A DNA stretch of 64,000 nt from JAWKOK01 sp963848115 (lineage in GTDB: Bacteria > Chloroflexota > Anaerolineae > Caldilineales > Caldilineaceae), in NCBI GenBank assembly GCA_963848115.1, contig CAWKCP010000013.1, positions 1-64,000 on the forward strand, written 5' to 3'. Positions 30,301 through 39,904 of the stretch are shown here, one piece after another. How positions within the stretch are numbered: the first letter of the stretch is position 1; every line of letters starts with the position of its first letter. A program made the position numbers and the translations under genes. The notes under the pieces are model-generated. The model did no database searches, had not been told where the DNA came from, and saw only the letters and a program-made list of their open reading frames with translations.

Positions 30301-32073
30301 CGGGTGCGAGCTTCGGCCACGTTGTCGATTTCTACCGTCTGTTCATTCGGTGAACAGAGCGGATGGACGTGAACGTCGAATGACAGCGTCACCTCTGCGT
30401 TGGGGGCTAGCGTACCATCCCAGCGGATCAATTGGGTGATAGTGCCGGGATCAGAGGCGTTATATTGAAGTTGAGCCAGTAGTGGACTGATGCGCCCCTG
30501 CGTGCCCTCAACGGCCACAAGCTCGATATCTCCCGCATCGTTGATTCTGCGCAGGACATGGAGCGGGTAGGGCAGATCGTCCTCAATGCGTGCTTCGATG
30601 GGCGCCGTGCCGCCCACGTGGCGCAGGCGAATCTCGTAGGTGACTGTGCCCGCGTAATCGACCGGGTCACTGTCGGTCAAAACACGTTTTCTCAGTTCCA
30701 GCGTGCCGGGTTCACCAACAGGCTGCGGTCGCTGGAGCAGATCTTCAGTCTCGCCAAAGCGATAGGTCCCGAGCGCGCTGTCAGGATGAGGCCCGCGGCC
30801 ATCGGGCAGGCCGACGCCGCCGGGTGACAGTGCGCGTTCCTCGCTGAGCATGAAGCGAGTCCAGTGGCGCTTGTCCAGTGAGGCGTTGAGCACGATCTCG
30901 GTGTTGACGTCGATATCGACATAGTCGCCGGACGCGACACCGCTCAGATCCACGACATGATTCTGGACAATCCACTCATAGGCGGGGACGTCCAAGCCGT
31001 TCTCTTCACCGTTATCGCCGGTGCGACAGCGTCGCATGTCGTCCCAGTCGCCGTCGCGTTCGCCGTCGAACCAGACGTTGAGGTACATGAAGTTGCGGGT
31101 GGCGTTGGGCGCTTTGCGCACCCGCACGGTCAGTGTCGTGGATCGGCAGTGGTTGAACGAGGCGTTGCGATTGCGCCAGCCGTCGTCGCCGCGGTCATTG
31201 TTGGCATTGTCCGTTGCGCCGTCCAGGATGTTGTTTCGACCATCCTGGTCCGGGCCGCCGTCAGCCTCATTCTCACGCGAGAGATGGTCGCCCAGGAACG
31301 CCTCCATGGTCTGGTTGGCGTGGCGCGGCCCTGCCGGTTGGCCGGCGGGCACATCCCACACCGTCGGGAAGCGACCGTTGACGCCGGGGTAGGCTGTGTT
31401 GGCAATGCCGTGATGGTTGGAACTGTCGGGCGCATCGCCAAGGTCTGGTCGGGGCTTCTCTTCCTCTGGTGGAGCGCTGACTGAGAGGATCAGTCTGGGC
31501 GGATTGCTGCTCTCCTTGGAGCCGGCCACCACCTGGTCGCCGCCGTTACCGTGGAGGACAAAGCCGTTGTTGGACGCGCCGTTTTCGTGCCAGGCCTTGA
31601 CGGCACGCTTTACATCCCAAGTGACGACGCCGAGGCTGTCGATGGTCTGGACCGGGCCGACCCAGGTTACGCCGGGCTGGTTGGCCCAGGTGAGCGTCGC
31701 CTCGTCCCAGGGACCGTCGGCAACGCCGACCTCCACGTCATTGGAAGTGCCGGTGACCAACAGAACGTCGAACTGGAGTTCGGCGCTCTCGATGATCGCG
31801 TTGGCCGGGATCACGGCTGAGATCAAACCCGACGAAACTGTAGTGTCCATTGGGGGTCATGAAATAATGGAGCGTGCTGCCGAAATTCGTGTTCGGGCTG
31901 CCGCTCTGGGTACGGGCATCCCCAATGGCCTCCAACTCGAGGGTGACAGTTGGGGGCTGTTGCAGGGGCGCCGCTCGCAAAACCGAGGCAGGCAATAGGC
32001 CTGCCATCAGTGCGCAGAGAACGACGAATAGTATCGTTGTTGTCCGGTCAACAAAGCGGTATTGAGCTAACAT
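27312..32073 (-). CDS. Giant secreted multidomain surface protein (DNRLRE, two GEVED repeats, degenerate cupredoxin); one frameshift near N-terminus
   Basis: About 1585 residues once a frameshift near 31816 is joined. The start (32073, with AGGAGGG upstream) gives a signal peptide (TTILFVVLCALMAGLLPASV). Next comes a DNRLRE-like domain (SPNTNFGSTLHYF...VGFDLS | AVIPANAIIESAELQF). Two ~240-residue GEVED-type repeats start at about 31443 and 29838 with DLGDAPDS-N-HG and each end in GETED; both contain Asp-rich calcium-site-like segments (FDGERDGDWDD, IDSDRDGDWAD). Between and after them are DUF11-like beta domains. A carboxypeptidase-regulatory-like domain (about 27900-27650) and a plastocyanin-like fold (about 27600-27350) close the protein. 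Likely an extracellular adhesion or matrix protein. Confidence 0.82.
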
Positions 32074-32091
32074 GGTACCCTCCTAGGTATG

Positions 32092-32146
32092 TACATCTGT
32101 GGCTGAGACGCCGCCGTTCGGTGTCACAATCCAACTCACAGATGTA
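32092..32146. repeat. Inverted repeat in the gene-free interval upstream of the surface protein
   Basis: TACATCTGTG (32092-32101) and CACAGATGTA (32137-32146) are perfect complements 35 bp apart, 20 bp upstream of the surface-protein start codon. This may be an operator or a relic of the CACAGAT repeats. The rest of 32074-32384 shows nothing I can support. Confidence 0.45.
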
Positions 32147-32384
32147 TTGAGGATACGCCACTGCTTTGGCAATCACTGGGGAACACTGGACGGAATCGGC
32201 TCAGATTGCATCATGGGGTCTGGCGGGAGTTGATCTGTGGGAGGGGCGTGATGTGGATTTCGTCGGCGTTGACCATTGATGTGAGGTAAGCTGATGTACT
32301 GAAAATTCAGTGCCAGCGGAATCAAGATTTTCGTAGACGTATTTGTTAAGTTGACACGCCCACATGCGAGCTTAACAAGTACGT

Positions 32385-34763
32385 CTACCCACCCTTCGTG
32401 CCATCAATCTCTAACTCCATGATGGCAGTATCTACGCTCGCGAGCAGACGTTCTCGTTTGGGCTTGGTTTTAAGAAACGCTTTCTCAGCTTTCTCCGATG
32501 ACTGAAGGAGGCTTCGTGTTCGGATATGGGATCGCAGTTGCCGCAGTTCAGGAAGCAAGTCCGTCATATGCAAGTGGTGAACGGCTCGAACCAGTCGCTT
32601 CTGCAACCATTCATCCGCCCACGGTCCCAGCGTTTTTGACTCTTGCAGGGAGCTATCAAGTATGTCATGCAGCCGCTCCTGCAGGTAGATGCGGTCGCCG
32701 GCCACGGGTTGCAGCAGCCAGCATAGATCTACGCCGCGGCCGATGACTCGATAATTTGACGAAGCCCAGGCGTTCTCTTTGAGTTCCTGGGCCTCCTGCG
32801 CGTGCATCCAGCCCAACGTGTAGAGAATCCGCTGCTTCTGTGCGCTTGTCCGCGGATCGTTCCTATGCTGAATCGTCTGATACCATGCAACCAGTTCGGG
32901 AATGACCGTCCGGTCGTTGAGCGCGATCAATGCATCGGCCGCGCTCCAACTCACTCCTCTGGTTTCCCGGCGCAGCATCTTTACCAACGTTGCCGTCACC
33001 TTGTCCGATCCGGTCTCGGCCAGGGCCAGAGCAATCAGTCCGCGCAGGCGAGGCTCCTGCGTTTCTGTCAGCAAGTCCAACAGCTTTGCAGGCGCTTCGC
33101 TGATCGACCCGCCCAGCAACTCAACCACGCGGTACACCGCCGCTGTGAGTGGCCGGTCGCCGGTATCTATGGTCTGGGACTCGGTGCCGAGATGGACCAG
33201 CAATCGCAGAGCATGTTGAATGACCAGACTGTTGGCCGGCCGATCGAGGATCAACTCATAGCAGAGGTCCGCGGCCAAGGCCGGTTCAGACTCTGCCAAC
33301 GTAGCCAGATCCTCGACCAGTGAATAGAGCCAACCCATGCGATTTTGTACTGCCGTCACAAAGCCGTTGGTGAGGATGCGTGAAAACAGACGCCGGCTCT
33401 CGGACGCGGATAGGTCGGCGGCGGCCGCGTGGTCAATGATATTGCTGAGGCCGTAGACGTCACAGAGCGTCCAGTTTTTTTCATAGTGCGAGACGTAGTG
33501 GTCGACAATCCGGCGATGCATTGTCGCTGAATCGATATGGTAGTCGCTATTTTCTACATCCTCCAGCAGGAACTCGGATAGTGAACGGTGGAAGGGGCGA
33601 AATGGACCTTCAGGCAGATCGCCGACCAGGTACTGATTGCAGAGCCGCAGCGGTTGTGTGACTGGAAGGCCGGTAAACTCGTGCAATTGTGTGGCCGTGA
33701 AGCCGGCGTCACGTGCGACCGCAATCAGGCCTAGAATCGGCTCGAATTCTGCGTACCAACGCTCTTCGTCTGTTCCTAGTTCGCGGTTGAGGAATGCCTG
33801 GTAGAGTTGGCTCAATCCATCTGGAAGCGAATATTCGGCCAGGCCTGGATCGTCCGGCATATGGTGGCGTAGCTCATCAAGGACCAGGTGCGCGTAAAGG
33901 AAGATGCCCTGGCTGGCGTGGCTTATCCTCCCGGCCAGCGTGATCTTCGCCTTTGCCGCAAGATCTGGATATGCTTCGTGTAGCTGGCGGCGGACAAATG
34001 CCTCAATGTCATTGCTGTGGGGCACTGTCGGCCGTGCCAGGTCGATAGTCGGTGCGTCGCTGAAGTGCTTGAGCACGCGCCGGTCAGGCCGGGTTGTGGC
34101 CAGAATGCGAACAGGCGCCGGCAGATCGTCAAGCTGGGAGAGCAGTCGAGGCAATTTGACTCCACTGTAGGTCAGGGCCTCATCCAAGGCATCGACGAGC
34201 AACAGCGTCGGCTGTGTATGACCGGAAGCATAGAGCGCCTTCAGTGGACGGCTGAGGGTAAGGTCGAAAGCCTGTTCATCACCCAGGGAACCCATGTCGA
34301 GGCGGTCAATGGAAACGCCGGTGATGCTGGCACCTTCGGACGCGATGTCGACCCGTTGACTGACGTGGATCTGGACCCGCCCTGCCATGGTAGAGGCCAA
34401 TGCATCGCTGAAGCTGGGCACATTGGCGGTCAATTGATGCGCCATGGCGTCGGCAAAGGCCAGCGGCGAGTTGTTACGGCTGGTGGCCTGGCAGAAGTGA
34501 ATCGCGCTCACCGCGTTGCGTAATTTGGTCAGTCGCTCGGCGTCCAGCCTGTTGCCCGGCGCGGGTCCCTCTCCTGCCAGCCAAGCCATGACCATGCTCT
34601 TGCCGCTGCCGGGCCCGCCTGTGAGAAGGAAGATGCGTTCGTTGCTCTTATCATACCAGTCGAGCAACGGCGCCAGCAGCCAGGTACGACCGGTGAATTG
34701 GTCGATGTTCGTGGTGATTGCATCCGGTAGTCGAATGGCTCCAACGTCAGTCAAGGGGTTCAT
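32385..34763 (-). CDS. STAND-class NTPase (NACHT-like) with C-terminal HEAT-like repeats
   Basis: 792 residues. The P-loop is GGPGSGKS at 49-56 and the Walker B is LLLVDALDEAL around 188-197, the D-x-x-D-E form typical of NACHT/STAND ATPases. A sensor-like arginine segment (RILATTRPDRRVL) follows, then a helical winged-helix-like region. Residues ~540-720 are alpha-helical repeats resembling HEAT repeats (RLRGLIALALAETGSDKVTA; VSWSAADALIAL). Such proteins oligomerise on sensing a ligand and switch on a coupled effector. Here no effector domain is fused; the neighbours upstream (helical membrane protein, two CHATs, caspase) are the obvious partners. It is the last gene of the six-gene minus-strand cluster, 59 bp after the membrane protein. 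Confidence 0.88.
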   Translation of the reverse strand: MNPLTDVGAIRLPDAITTNIDQFTGRTWLLAPLLDWYDKSNERIFLLTGGPGSGKSMVMAWLAGEGPAPGNRLDAERLTKLRNAVSAIHFCQATSRNNSPLAFADAMAHQLTANVPSFSDALASTMAGRVQIHVSQRVDIASEGASITGVSIDRLDMGSLGDEQAFDLTLSRPLKALYASGHTQPTLLLVDALDEALTYSGVKLPRLLSQLDDLPAPVRILATTRPDRRVLKHFSDAPTIDLARPTVPHSNDIEAFVRRQLHEAYPDLAAKAKITLAGRISHASQGIFLYAHLVLDELRHHMPDDPGLAEYSLPDGLSQLYQAFLNRELGTDEERWYAEFEPILGLIAVARDAGFTATQLHEFTGLPVTQPLRLCNQYLVGDLPEGPFRPFHRSLSEFLLEDVENSDYHIDSATMHRRIVDHYVSHYEKNWTLCDVYGLSNIIDHAAAADLSASESRRLFSRILTNGFVTAVQNRMGWLYSLVEDLATLAESEPALAADLCYELILDRPANSLVIQHALRLLVHLGTESQTIDTGDRPLTAAVYRVVELLGGSISEAPAKLLDLLTETQEPRLRGLIALALAETGSDKVTATLVKMLRRETRGVSWSAADALIALNDRTVIPELVAWYQTIQHRNDPRTSAQKQRILYTLGWMHAQEAQELKENAWASSNYRVIGRGVDLCWLLQPVAGDRIYLQERLHDILDSSLQESKTLGPWADEWLQKRLVRAVHHLHMTDLLPELRQLRSHIRTRSLLQSSEKAEKAFLKTKPKRERLLASVDTAIMELEIDGTKGG

Positions 34764-34821
34764 AGCTTCATCTCACTTCAGAAAAACATGTTGGGAATCG
34801 GATGTGCAGCGCTGTTTTTGC

Positions 34822-36006
34822 TCAAGCCGGTGTCTGCTCCAGCGGGATCGCCAGGTTCTCCGCTACCACCTCGGCCACGCCCTTGGTCAGGTTCGGGAAT
34901 CGTGGCTGCTTGTATCCGATGTAGTCCTGTCCCGCCACGACCACGACTGCCAACAACGAAATCTGTAGACCGGCGATGACCAGCAGCACCTGGGGGATTT
35001 TGACGATCTTGGCGAGCACCAATACGGAGGCCAACAGGCCCATGTTTTTCGAGAGCGCAGTGAATTTGGCTGACAGTGCATCGATGTCTTGATGGGTAGT
35101 GTCCAACGTGTCGATGTCGGCATCGGTCTCCGCCAGCGTCTTCTCGACCTCCTGCTTCAGCCCATTCACTCGGTAGAGCTTTGCGACCAATTGATCGAAC
35201 AGATCGATCTTCTCGTCCTTCTTGATCTGCTTCAGCCATTCCTCAACCCGGTTGCGCGCTTGCTCTTCCATTTCTTTGCCCAGCAGGGCCTGAATCTTGT
35301 TGTAGACGTTGACCAACGTCTTGGCTGCAACAGTGACGGCACGGGCAAAGAGCATGCCGGCGCCCTCTTTTGCTTTCTTCAGAAGGTTGGCAATGTCTTT
35401 GTTGAGCAGTGATGCTCCCTCAACAACCGAAGCCCACGAGGTCTGCATGACGAGGTTCCAGGCGATGTCGCCACCCAGTTCCTGGACATGCTGGCTGATT
35501 ACACCTGAAGTCGTAGCAACTGATTTCTCTACTGCCTTTTTGGCTTCCTCGATTGAACCTGGCTTGGCCGTGGCTGCCCGCACGGCCCCGGCCGTCACAA
35601 GCCCCTTGGTGACGGGCGACGCCATCGTACTGTCCAACGCGTCGATGGCTTCGTACAACTGTCGCCCCCGGCTTGAACGGGTGATTGCGCTCGGATGGCC
35701 CGCTGCATCATCGCCGACCTGCAGCAGTTCGGTCGCCAACTGCATCTCTGCCGTTGCCTGGGCCATAAACTGGCCGCTGATGCCCTCGCGCAATTCTGGA
35801 TCCGTTGACGTCAGGTAGTGTTCCGCTAACGGGATCATGTCCGCGCTGACGACTGCAATGGCATCTCCCCGCTCGATGAGCGCCTCGACCGGCAGATCAC
35901 CCGCTCCTCGAAGCGTCTTGTCGTTGGGAGAAGGCGGGGTGTCCCGAAGTATGTGGAACTCGACCATGTAGGCGCGAGCCAGCTGTTCGTAGGTTTGGTA
36001 TTCCAT
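34822..36006 (-). CDS. All-helical protein with C-terminal hydrophobic hairpin; candidate membrane effector
   Basis: 394 residues, predicted almost wholly alpha-helical, with no recognised family. Residues ~195-240 form an amphipathic stretch rich in Ala/Leu/Lys (NLLKKAKEGAGMLFARAV), 245-320 a probable coiled coil, and 322-334 plus 339-358 two very hydrophobic segments (GLLASVLVLAKIV; QVLLVIAGLQISLLAVVVVA) that could insert as a hairpin. A basic loop at about 110-116 (TRSSRGRQ) would be a plausible site for an arginine-preferring caspase-type protease. It lies 20 bp after the CHAT gene and 59 bp before the STAND ATPase. Layout resembles helical pore-forming cell-death executors, but this is inference without sequence homology. 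Confidence 0.8.
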   Translation of the reverse strand: MEYQTYEQLARAYMVEFHILRDTPPSPNDKTLRGAGDLPVEALIERGDAIAVVSADMIPLAEHYLTSTDPELREGISGQFMAQATAEMQLATELLQVGDDAAGHPSAITRSSRGRQLYEAIDALDSTMASPVTKGLVTAGAVRAATAKPGSIEEAKKAVEKSVATTSGVISQHVQELGGDIAWNLVMQTSWASVVEGASLLNKDIANLLKKAKEGAGMLFARAVTVAAKTLVNVYNKIQALLGKEMEEQARNRVEEWLKQIKKDEKIDLFDQLVAKLYRVNGLKQEVEKTLAETDADIDTLDTTHQDIDALSAKFTALSKNMGLLASVLVLAKIVKIPQVLLVIAGLQISLLAVVVVAGQDYIGYKQPRFPNLTKGVAEVVAENLAIPLEQTPA

Positions 36007-36025
36007 GATTTGTCTTTCCTTCCAG

Positions 36026-37375
36026 TCAATTGTCGACTACCATGCCAATCAGTGTGCCTGATACTGTGTCGACGTTTTCTTCAACGTAGTAGCTGCCGTC
36101 CAAGTTATTGCTCTTGACGCCAACGACCGTGCCTGTTTCCTCGATTGTCTTCACGGTCTGTTTGATCACGTTGCGCATCTGCGCGGCGGTTTCAGTCTCA
36201 GTCTTTCGCTCAGGAATCAGAATGCCGTCGGATAGCCGACTGTAGAGAACAGGGACGCCCCATTCTACATTGACGACCTGATCGAGTTCGGCGCTTGTCT
36301 CTTCGTACATGGAGAGGCGTCCTAAGGTGACGGCTTCATCCAACGAGAGTCCACCGGCCAGCGCACGGTAGAAGGCCTGGTGAAACGTGACTGCCTGCTC
36401 ATCGTTGACTTCATACTGCATGGCCACCACTGCCGGGATATCGCGTGCAACCAGCGAACCGGCGACATCGTCCCAGGGATTACGCTCGCTGCGAGCGCCT
36501 GAGAAGCAGGCGCCCATGGTGACCAGCCAGACGCCGGCCTGTTGCAGATATTTGGCCAGGTCGTCTGCAGGAACCTTCTGCGCTTTTCTAGTGGTTTTGT
36601 CGCCGATGAAGAAGAGGAATCCTTCCGTCTTTTCGGCGCCTCTCGTGAATGGATCCGTCTTGGTCTCGGAAATGCCGTGGCCAGCGAAGTGAAAGATCTG
36701 CGTCGAACCGGCTCCGCTCAGGGCGGCGGCTATATCCGGAGCCATTGCATCGCGCAGCACTGGATCAGTCTTGATCCTGATTCCCTCCACATCGAAATCC
36801 TTCAATGCATCCGTGATGACCGACACTTCTCTCTCCAGGTCGAGTGTTGGCTGATCAGACGGTGATGCAGCGGCCACGATCATGCGCAGCTCGGTTGGGT
36901 CAGATGCAGTCGTGTGGGGATGCGGGTGGGGCAGGGGTTCATGGCGAACAATGGAGACGCGTGGATCAAGCGCCAGAAACCCGCGCATGGAGTCAGCGGA
37001 ATCCATTCGGTTGACGTAGACAAATTCCCATGGAAGTTGCTTCAGCGCATGATCGCCAATGATCAGGCGGATGCGAACGCCGCCTTCATTGCCGGCATGT
37101 TTGTGGGCTTCTTTGAAGAGATCGCGTATCGTTCCATCCGGCAGTAGCCAGTCGCCCAACTGCTTGCCCAATTTCACCAGGTTGCGCAGCGTGATTGACT
37201 TGCCGGCCAAATGGGCTAGGAGTTCGGTGACCACCGCTACTTGAAACGGTACAGTAACGGGTGTCGTCGTCTCGCCCACTTCTGGCGTCGGCAGCAGCGC
37301 CACTTGAATGGCCTCTTCACCGTTCGAGACCCGTGATAGATACAATTTGAAGTCGACATACTTGCGCTCGCTCAT
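36026..37375 (-). CDS. CHAT-domain caspase-like protease with C-terminal beta tail
   Basis: 449 residues. Catalytic dyad: His233 in IFHFAGHG and Cys290 in LVTMGACFSGA. A ~150-residue N-terminal region with LIIGDHALKQLPWEFVYV precedes it, typical of CHAT proteins (the LPWE segment). The C-terminal ~60 residues contain a helix (MRNVIKQTVKTIEE) and a valine/glycine-rich beta segment (GTVVGVKSNNLDGSYYVEEN), reminiscent of adaptor tails that dock on STAND partners. AGGAG lies at good spacing before the ATG. It lies between the caspase (96 bp) and the helical membrane protein (20 bp) in the cluster. CHAT and caspases are both clan CD cysteine proteases. Confidence 0.93.
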   Translation of the reverse strand: MSERKYVDFKLYLSRVSNGEEAIQVALLPTPEVGETTTPVTVPFQVAVVTELLAHLAGKSITLRNLVKLGKQLGDWLLPDGTIRDLFKEAHKHAGNEGGVRIRLIIGDHALKQLPWEFVYVNRMDSADSMRGFLALDPRVSIVRHEPLPHPHPHTTASDPTELRMIVAAASPSDQPTLDLEREVSVITDALKDFDVEGIRIKTDPVLRDAMAPDIAAALSGAGSTQIFHFAGHGISETKTDPFTRGAEKTEGFLFFIGDKTTRKAQKVPADDLAKYLQQAGVWLVTMGACFSGARSERNPWDDVAGSLVARDIPAVVAMQYEVNDEQAVTFHQAFYRALAGGLSLDEAVTLGRLSMYEETSAELDQVVNVEWGVPVLYSRLSDGILIPERKTETETAAQMRNVIKQTVKTIEETGTVVGVKSNNLDGSYYVEENVDTVSGTLIGMVVDN

Positions 37376-37470
37376 CGTCGATGCTCCTGAACTGCACCTG
37401 GGTGCATTGTCGCAGGATCATGGCGGCCCGCATCAGTCACGCTGCCGGGCTGCCGTGATTCCGCTGTCGG

Positions 37471-38286
37471 CTACGAGAATAGGCGTCGTTTCTTATTGAC
37501 CACCTTGCCTTCCAACTGGGGATGCTGGGGATAACCGGCGTCATCGATGGTATAGCTCAACCGGTCATACAACTGCTGATAGGTGATGTTGTAGTTGAGC
37601 GCGCGGATTGCATCGATGGCGAAGTAGGTCATGGCCCCATGGTAGGTGTCGCCGATCAGCGCGTCGTAGGAGTACTCCTTGTTAGAGCAGCCGCTGAGCA
37701 AGATATCTTTCATCTGGGACTCAGGGAACTTGTCCGTTCGCTTTGACTTTGCTTTCCAGGGATTCTCCAGGATCGGCTCGCCGCGCAGGGCCGGACTCAG
37801 GAAACGCATGCGCCGATCATCTGGCGTGCGCAGTCTCGGTATGTTGGCGCCCACCGGCACACGAGTGACTGTGCCCGAGAAGCAGGAGTCGGAGATGACG
37901 GTCAGGTGTACGTCGTTCGCCAGATTGGCAAACAGCTCGCGTAGTTCGTCGTCGATGATCAGGCTATCGGCGCAGTCGAAGGGGCAGAGCGCCTGGTCGT
38001 ACATGGGCTCGTCGCCGTTTGTGTCCGCAACATAGGTGCCGTGGGATGAATTGGTAAAGACCAGCACATCCCCGGCTGCTGCGCCTGTCAACAACGCCTT
38101 GATGCCGTCGATGATGGCGGCCTTGGTCGCTTCAGCATCCGTGATCACGGTCACGTCCCCGACGGCGAAATCGAAATGTTCCACGAGCAGTGTGGCCCAA
38201 TCATTGGCGTCGTTAACGCAGCCATTCAGATCGCTGTCGTCGTACGGATAGTCGTTGATCCCGACACAGAAGGATTTCTTCGTCAT
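37471..38286 (-). CDS. Caspase-family (C14, metacaspase-like) protease
   Basis: 271 residues from the ATG at 38286, which has a GGGAGAG ribosome site; an in-frame ATG at 38343 would add 19 residues without support. Catalytic His82 in TNSSHGTYVADTNGDE and Cys135 in TVISDSCFSGT are both intact, with the NGDEPMYDQALCPFDC loop that forms the acidic S1 pocket in Arg/Lys-specific metacaspases and orthocaspases. The protein is a bare protease domain without prodomain, so it probably needs activation by partners. It is the middle gene of a cluster with two CHAT proteases and a STAND ATPase. Confidence 0.95.
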   Translation of the reverse strand: MTKKSFCVGINDYPYDDSDLNGCVNDANDWATLLVEHFDFAVGDVTVITDAEATKAAIIDGIKALLTGAAAGDVLVFTNSSHGTYVADTNGDEPMYDQALCPFDCADSLIIDDELRELFANLANDVHLTVISDSCFSGTVTRVPVGANIPRLRTPDDRRMRFLSPALRGEPILENPWKAKSKRTDKFPESQMKDILLSGCSNKEYSYDALIGDTYHGAMTYFAIDAIRALNYNITYQQLYDRLSYTIDDAGYPQHPQLEGKVVNKKRRLFS

Positions 38287-38370
38287 GATCTCTCCCTTTC
38301 TAGAGTCAACATCGATAAAATCGACCAGGTTCTTTCGAATCATCCTTGGTACCGTACACTTTCGAACCTG

Positions 38371-38556
38371 TCACCCTGAGTGGGTCATCCGAGGTCGTTC
38401 GTGGACCATGAGAACCCAGCGAAGGGTCTCTACGCTGACAACCTGTAGAGATTCTTCACTGGCGGCGCTCGCGCTACAGAATCTTCCATCATTGTCGGTG
38501 CGGTTTCCGACTGCAAAACCCTCTGGTGCACCCGTTCAGAATGACATGTCGTAAAG
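38371..38556. repeat. Intergenic palindromic repeat between caspase and CHAT genes
   Basis: Begins TGTCACCCTGAG and ends TTCAGAATGACA, near-complementary ends. Inside is GCGAAGGGTCTCTACG...TGTAGAGATTCTTC, the word set of a widespread GTCATTCTGAGCGAAGCGAAG-type repeat. It accounts for most of the 384-bp gap (38287-38670) within the cluster and could terminate or attenuate transcription. Confidence 0.65.
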
Positions 38557-38670
38557 AGTCCGGTAGCCAGCGAATAATCAACCAATTCGCGAAATAACAA
38601 CTCATTGTCCTGTAGTGTACAGAGCATGTGGCTACGGCATGGCTACAAAAGGGGATGCGGATACAGTTTG

Positions 38671-39822
38671 TCATGCTGCCATTGCCAGATCGCGCCGGTG
38701 GTTGGAGGCTGCATCGCCGTACAGAATGGCGCTGTACGCGGTCAGGTCTCCGATGTCGCTCGGCAACTCCTCCGTTACCCGTTTCCGCGCTTCAAGAAAG
38801 GCGATGCCAACGTTTTCACGCCAGAAGAGCGCTTGATAGAAGGTCTCTGCGAAGATGCGAGCGCCGACGCTGGTGACGGGCCAGAAATAGCCTGCATACC
38901 CATAGGCGCCTGCCGCCAGGAAGGCAGCCGCCAAGCCGTTGCTCTGGCTTTCGTGGGAGACAAGACGCACTCCACCGACGGCACGCCCGGATTCGCAGGC
39001 GCTGTTGAAGACAAAGGACGGTGGTTTTTCCCAGGGCAACTGCGACACCTGGTCTGCGATCAGATCGCCGTCGGCAAACCGTAGGGCGCTATTGCCCGGC
39101 TCGCCCGGATGCAGGAATCCATGGCCGGCAAAGTGTAGGATGTCGAAATCGTTGCCGGACAGCCTTTCCCTGAAATTAGCCAGCGTGGCATCGGTCTCCG
39201 CCAACACGCTGACCGATACGAGAAAGCTCCCGTGAGATCCCTCCAACTCTGTGAGCATCTCGGTAACCGCAGTCGTGACGCCCAGGTCACCGGTCGGGTT
39301 GGCGATGGCCAGAATGCGAACGATTCTATCTTCTTCTAGCGGATCACGGCCGGGCGTGAGCCTCAGGCGAGTCGTGACCAGCCGGCCAAAGGGCGTAGAC
39401 AACACAATCGGTCCGTGGGGCCAGCGGATCAGTTCCCAGGGCAGGTTGAGGATCGTTTCATCGACGTCCAGAAGTACGGCCGTTGGTGACAGTGTCCGCA
39501 ACAGAGCGTCACCCTCGTGTCCGATGAAAATCGCATAGAGATCGTTGCCCAATGTGGATGCGATCTCTCGGGCGATGTCGGGCGTATGCGCAAGATTCAA
39601 GCTCCAGAGGTGAAGGTTGTGCACGGCCTGCAACAGCACCTGCTCCGTCTCTGGGGCAACGTGCACGTTTTGCTGCCAGGTGATGCCGGCGCCCTCCTCA
39701 TTGATTGAGACAAGGAACTCGAGCGCTTCGCCGTCCTTGGGCAAATGACGGTGGTAGCGAGCAATGGAAATATGGATCACGCGCGGCAGAAATTCTCCGC
39801 CTTCTCCATAGTGACCAAACAT
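38671..39822 (-). CDS. CHAT-domain caspase-like protease (second)
   Basis: 383 residues from the ATG at 39822, preceded by GGGAGG with 9-nt spacing; an upstream in-frame ATG (39846) has no such site. Catalytic His234 in DILHFAGHGFL and Cys276 in FVFNSACESGRA are present. The N-terminal ~230 residues include the NLPWELIRWP segment typical of CHAT proteins. It differs clearly from the CHAT at 36026-37375 (ACESG rather than ACFSG, no C-terminal beta tail), so the two are ancient paralogues or independent acquisitions rather than a recent duplication. It lies 82 bp after the MBL-fold gene. Confidence 0.93.
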   Translation of the reverse strand: MFGHYGEGGEFLPRVIHISIARYHRHLPKDGEALEFLVSINEEGAGITWQQNVHVAPETEQVLLQAVHNLHLWSLNLAHTPDIAREIASTLGNDLYAIFIGHEGDALLRTLSPTAVLLDVDETILNLPWELIRWPHGPIVLSTPFGRLVTTRLRLTPGRDPLEEDRIVRILAIANPTGDLGVTTAVTEMLTELEGSHGSFLVSVSVLAETDATLANFRERLSGNDFDILHFAGHGFLHPGEPGNSALRFADGDLIADQVSQLPWEKPPSFVFNSACESGRAVGGVRLVSHESQSNGLAAAFLAAGAYGYAGYFWPVTSVGARIFAETFYQALFWRENVGIAFLEARKRVTEELPSDIGDLTAYSAILYGDAASNHRRDLAMAA

Positions 39823-39904
39823 CGGATGATGCCTCCCTTCGAGCATGCAGGTGCTGTCGATAGACGACCCATTCCTCTGGCGGTATCGGGATGCCGGACA
39901 AACG

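Noticed and set aside
34822..36006. Bacterial gasdermin
   Set aside because: The protein is helical with a C-terminal hydrophobic hairpin; gasdermins are beta-rich in their pore domain and lack this layout.
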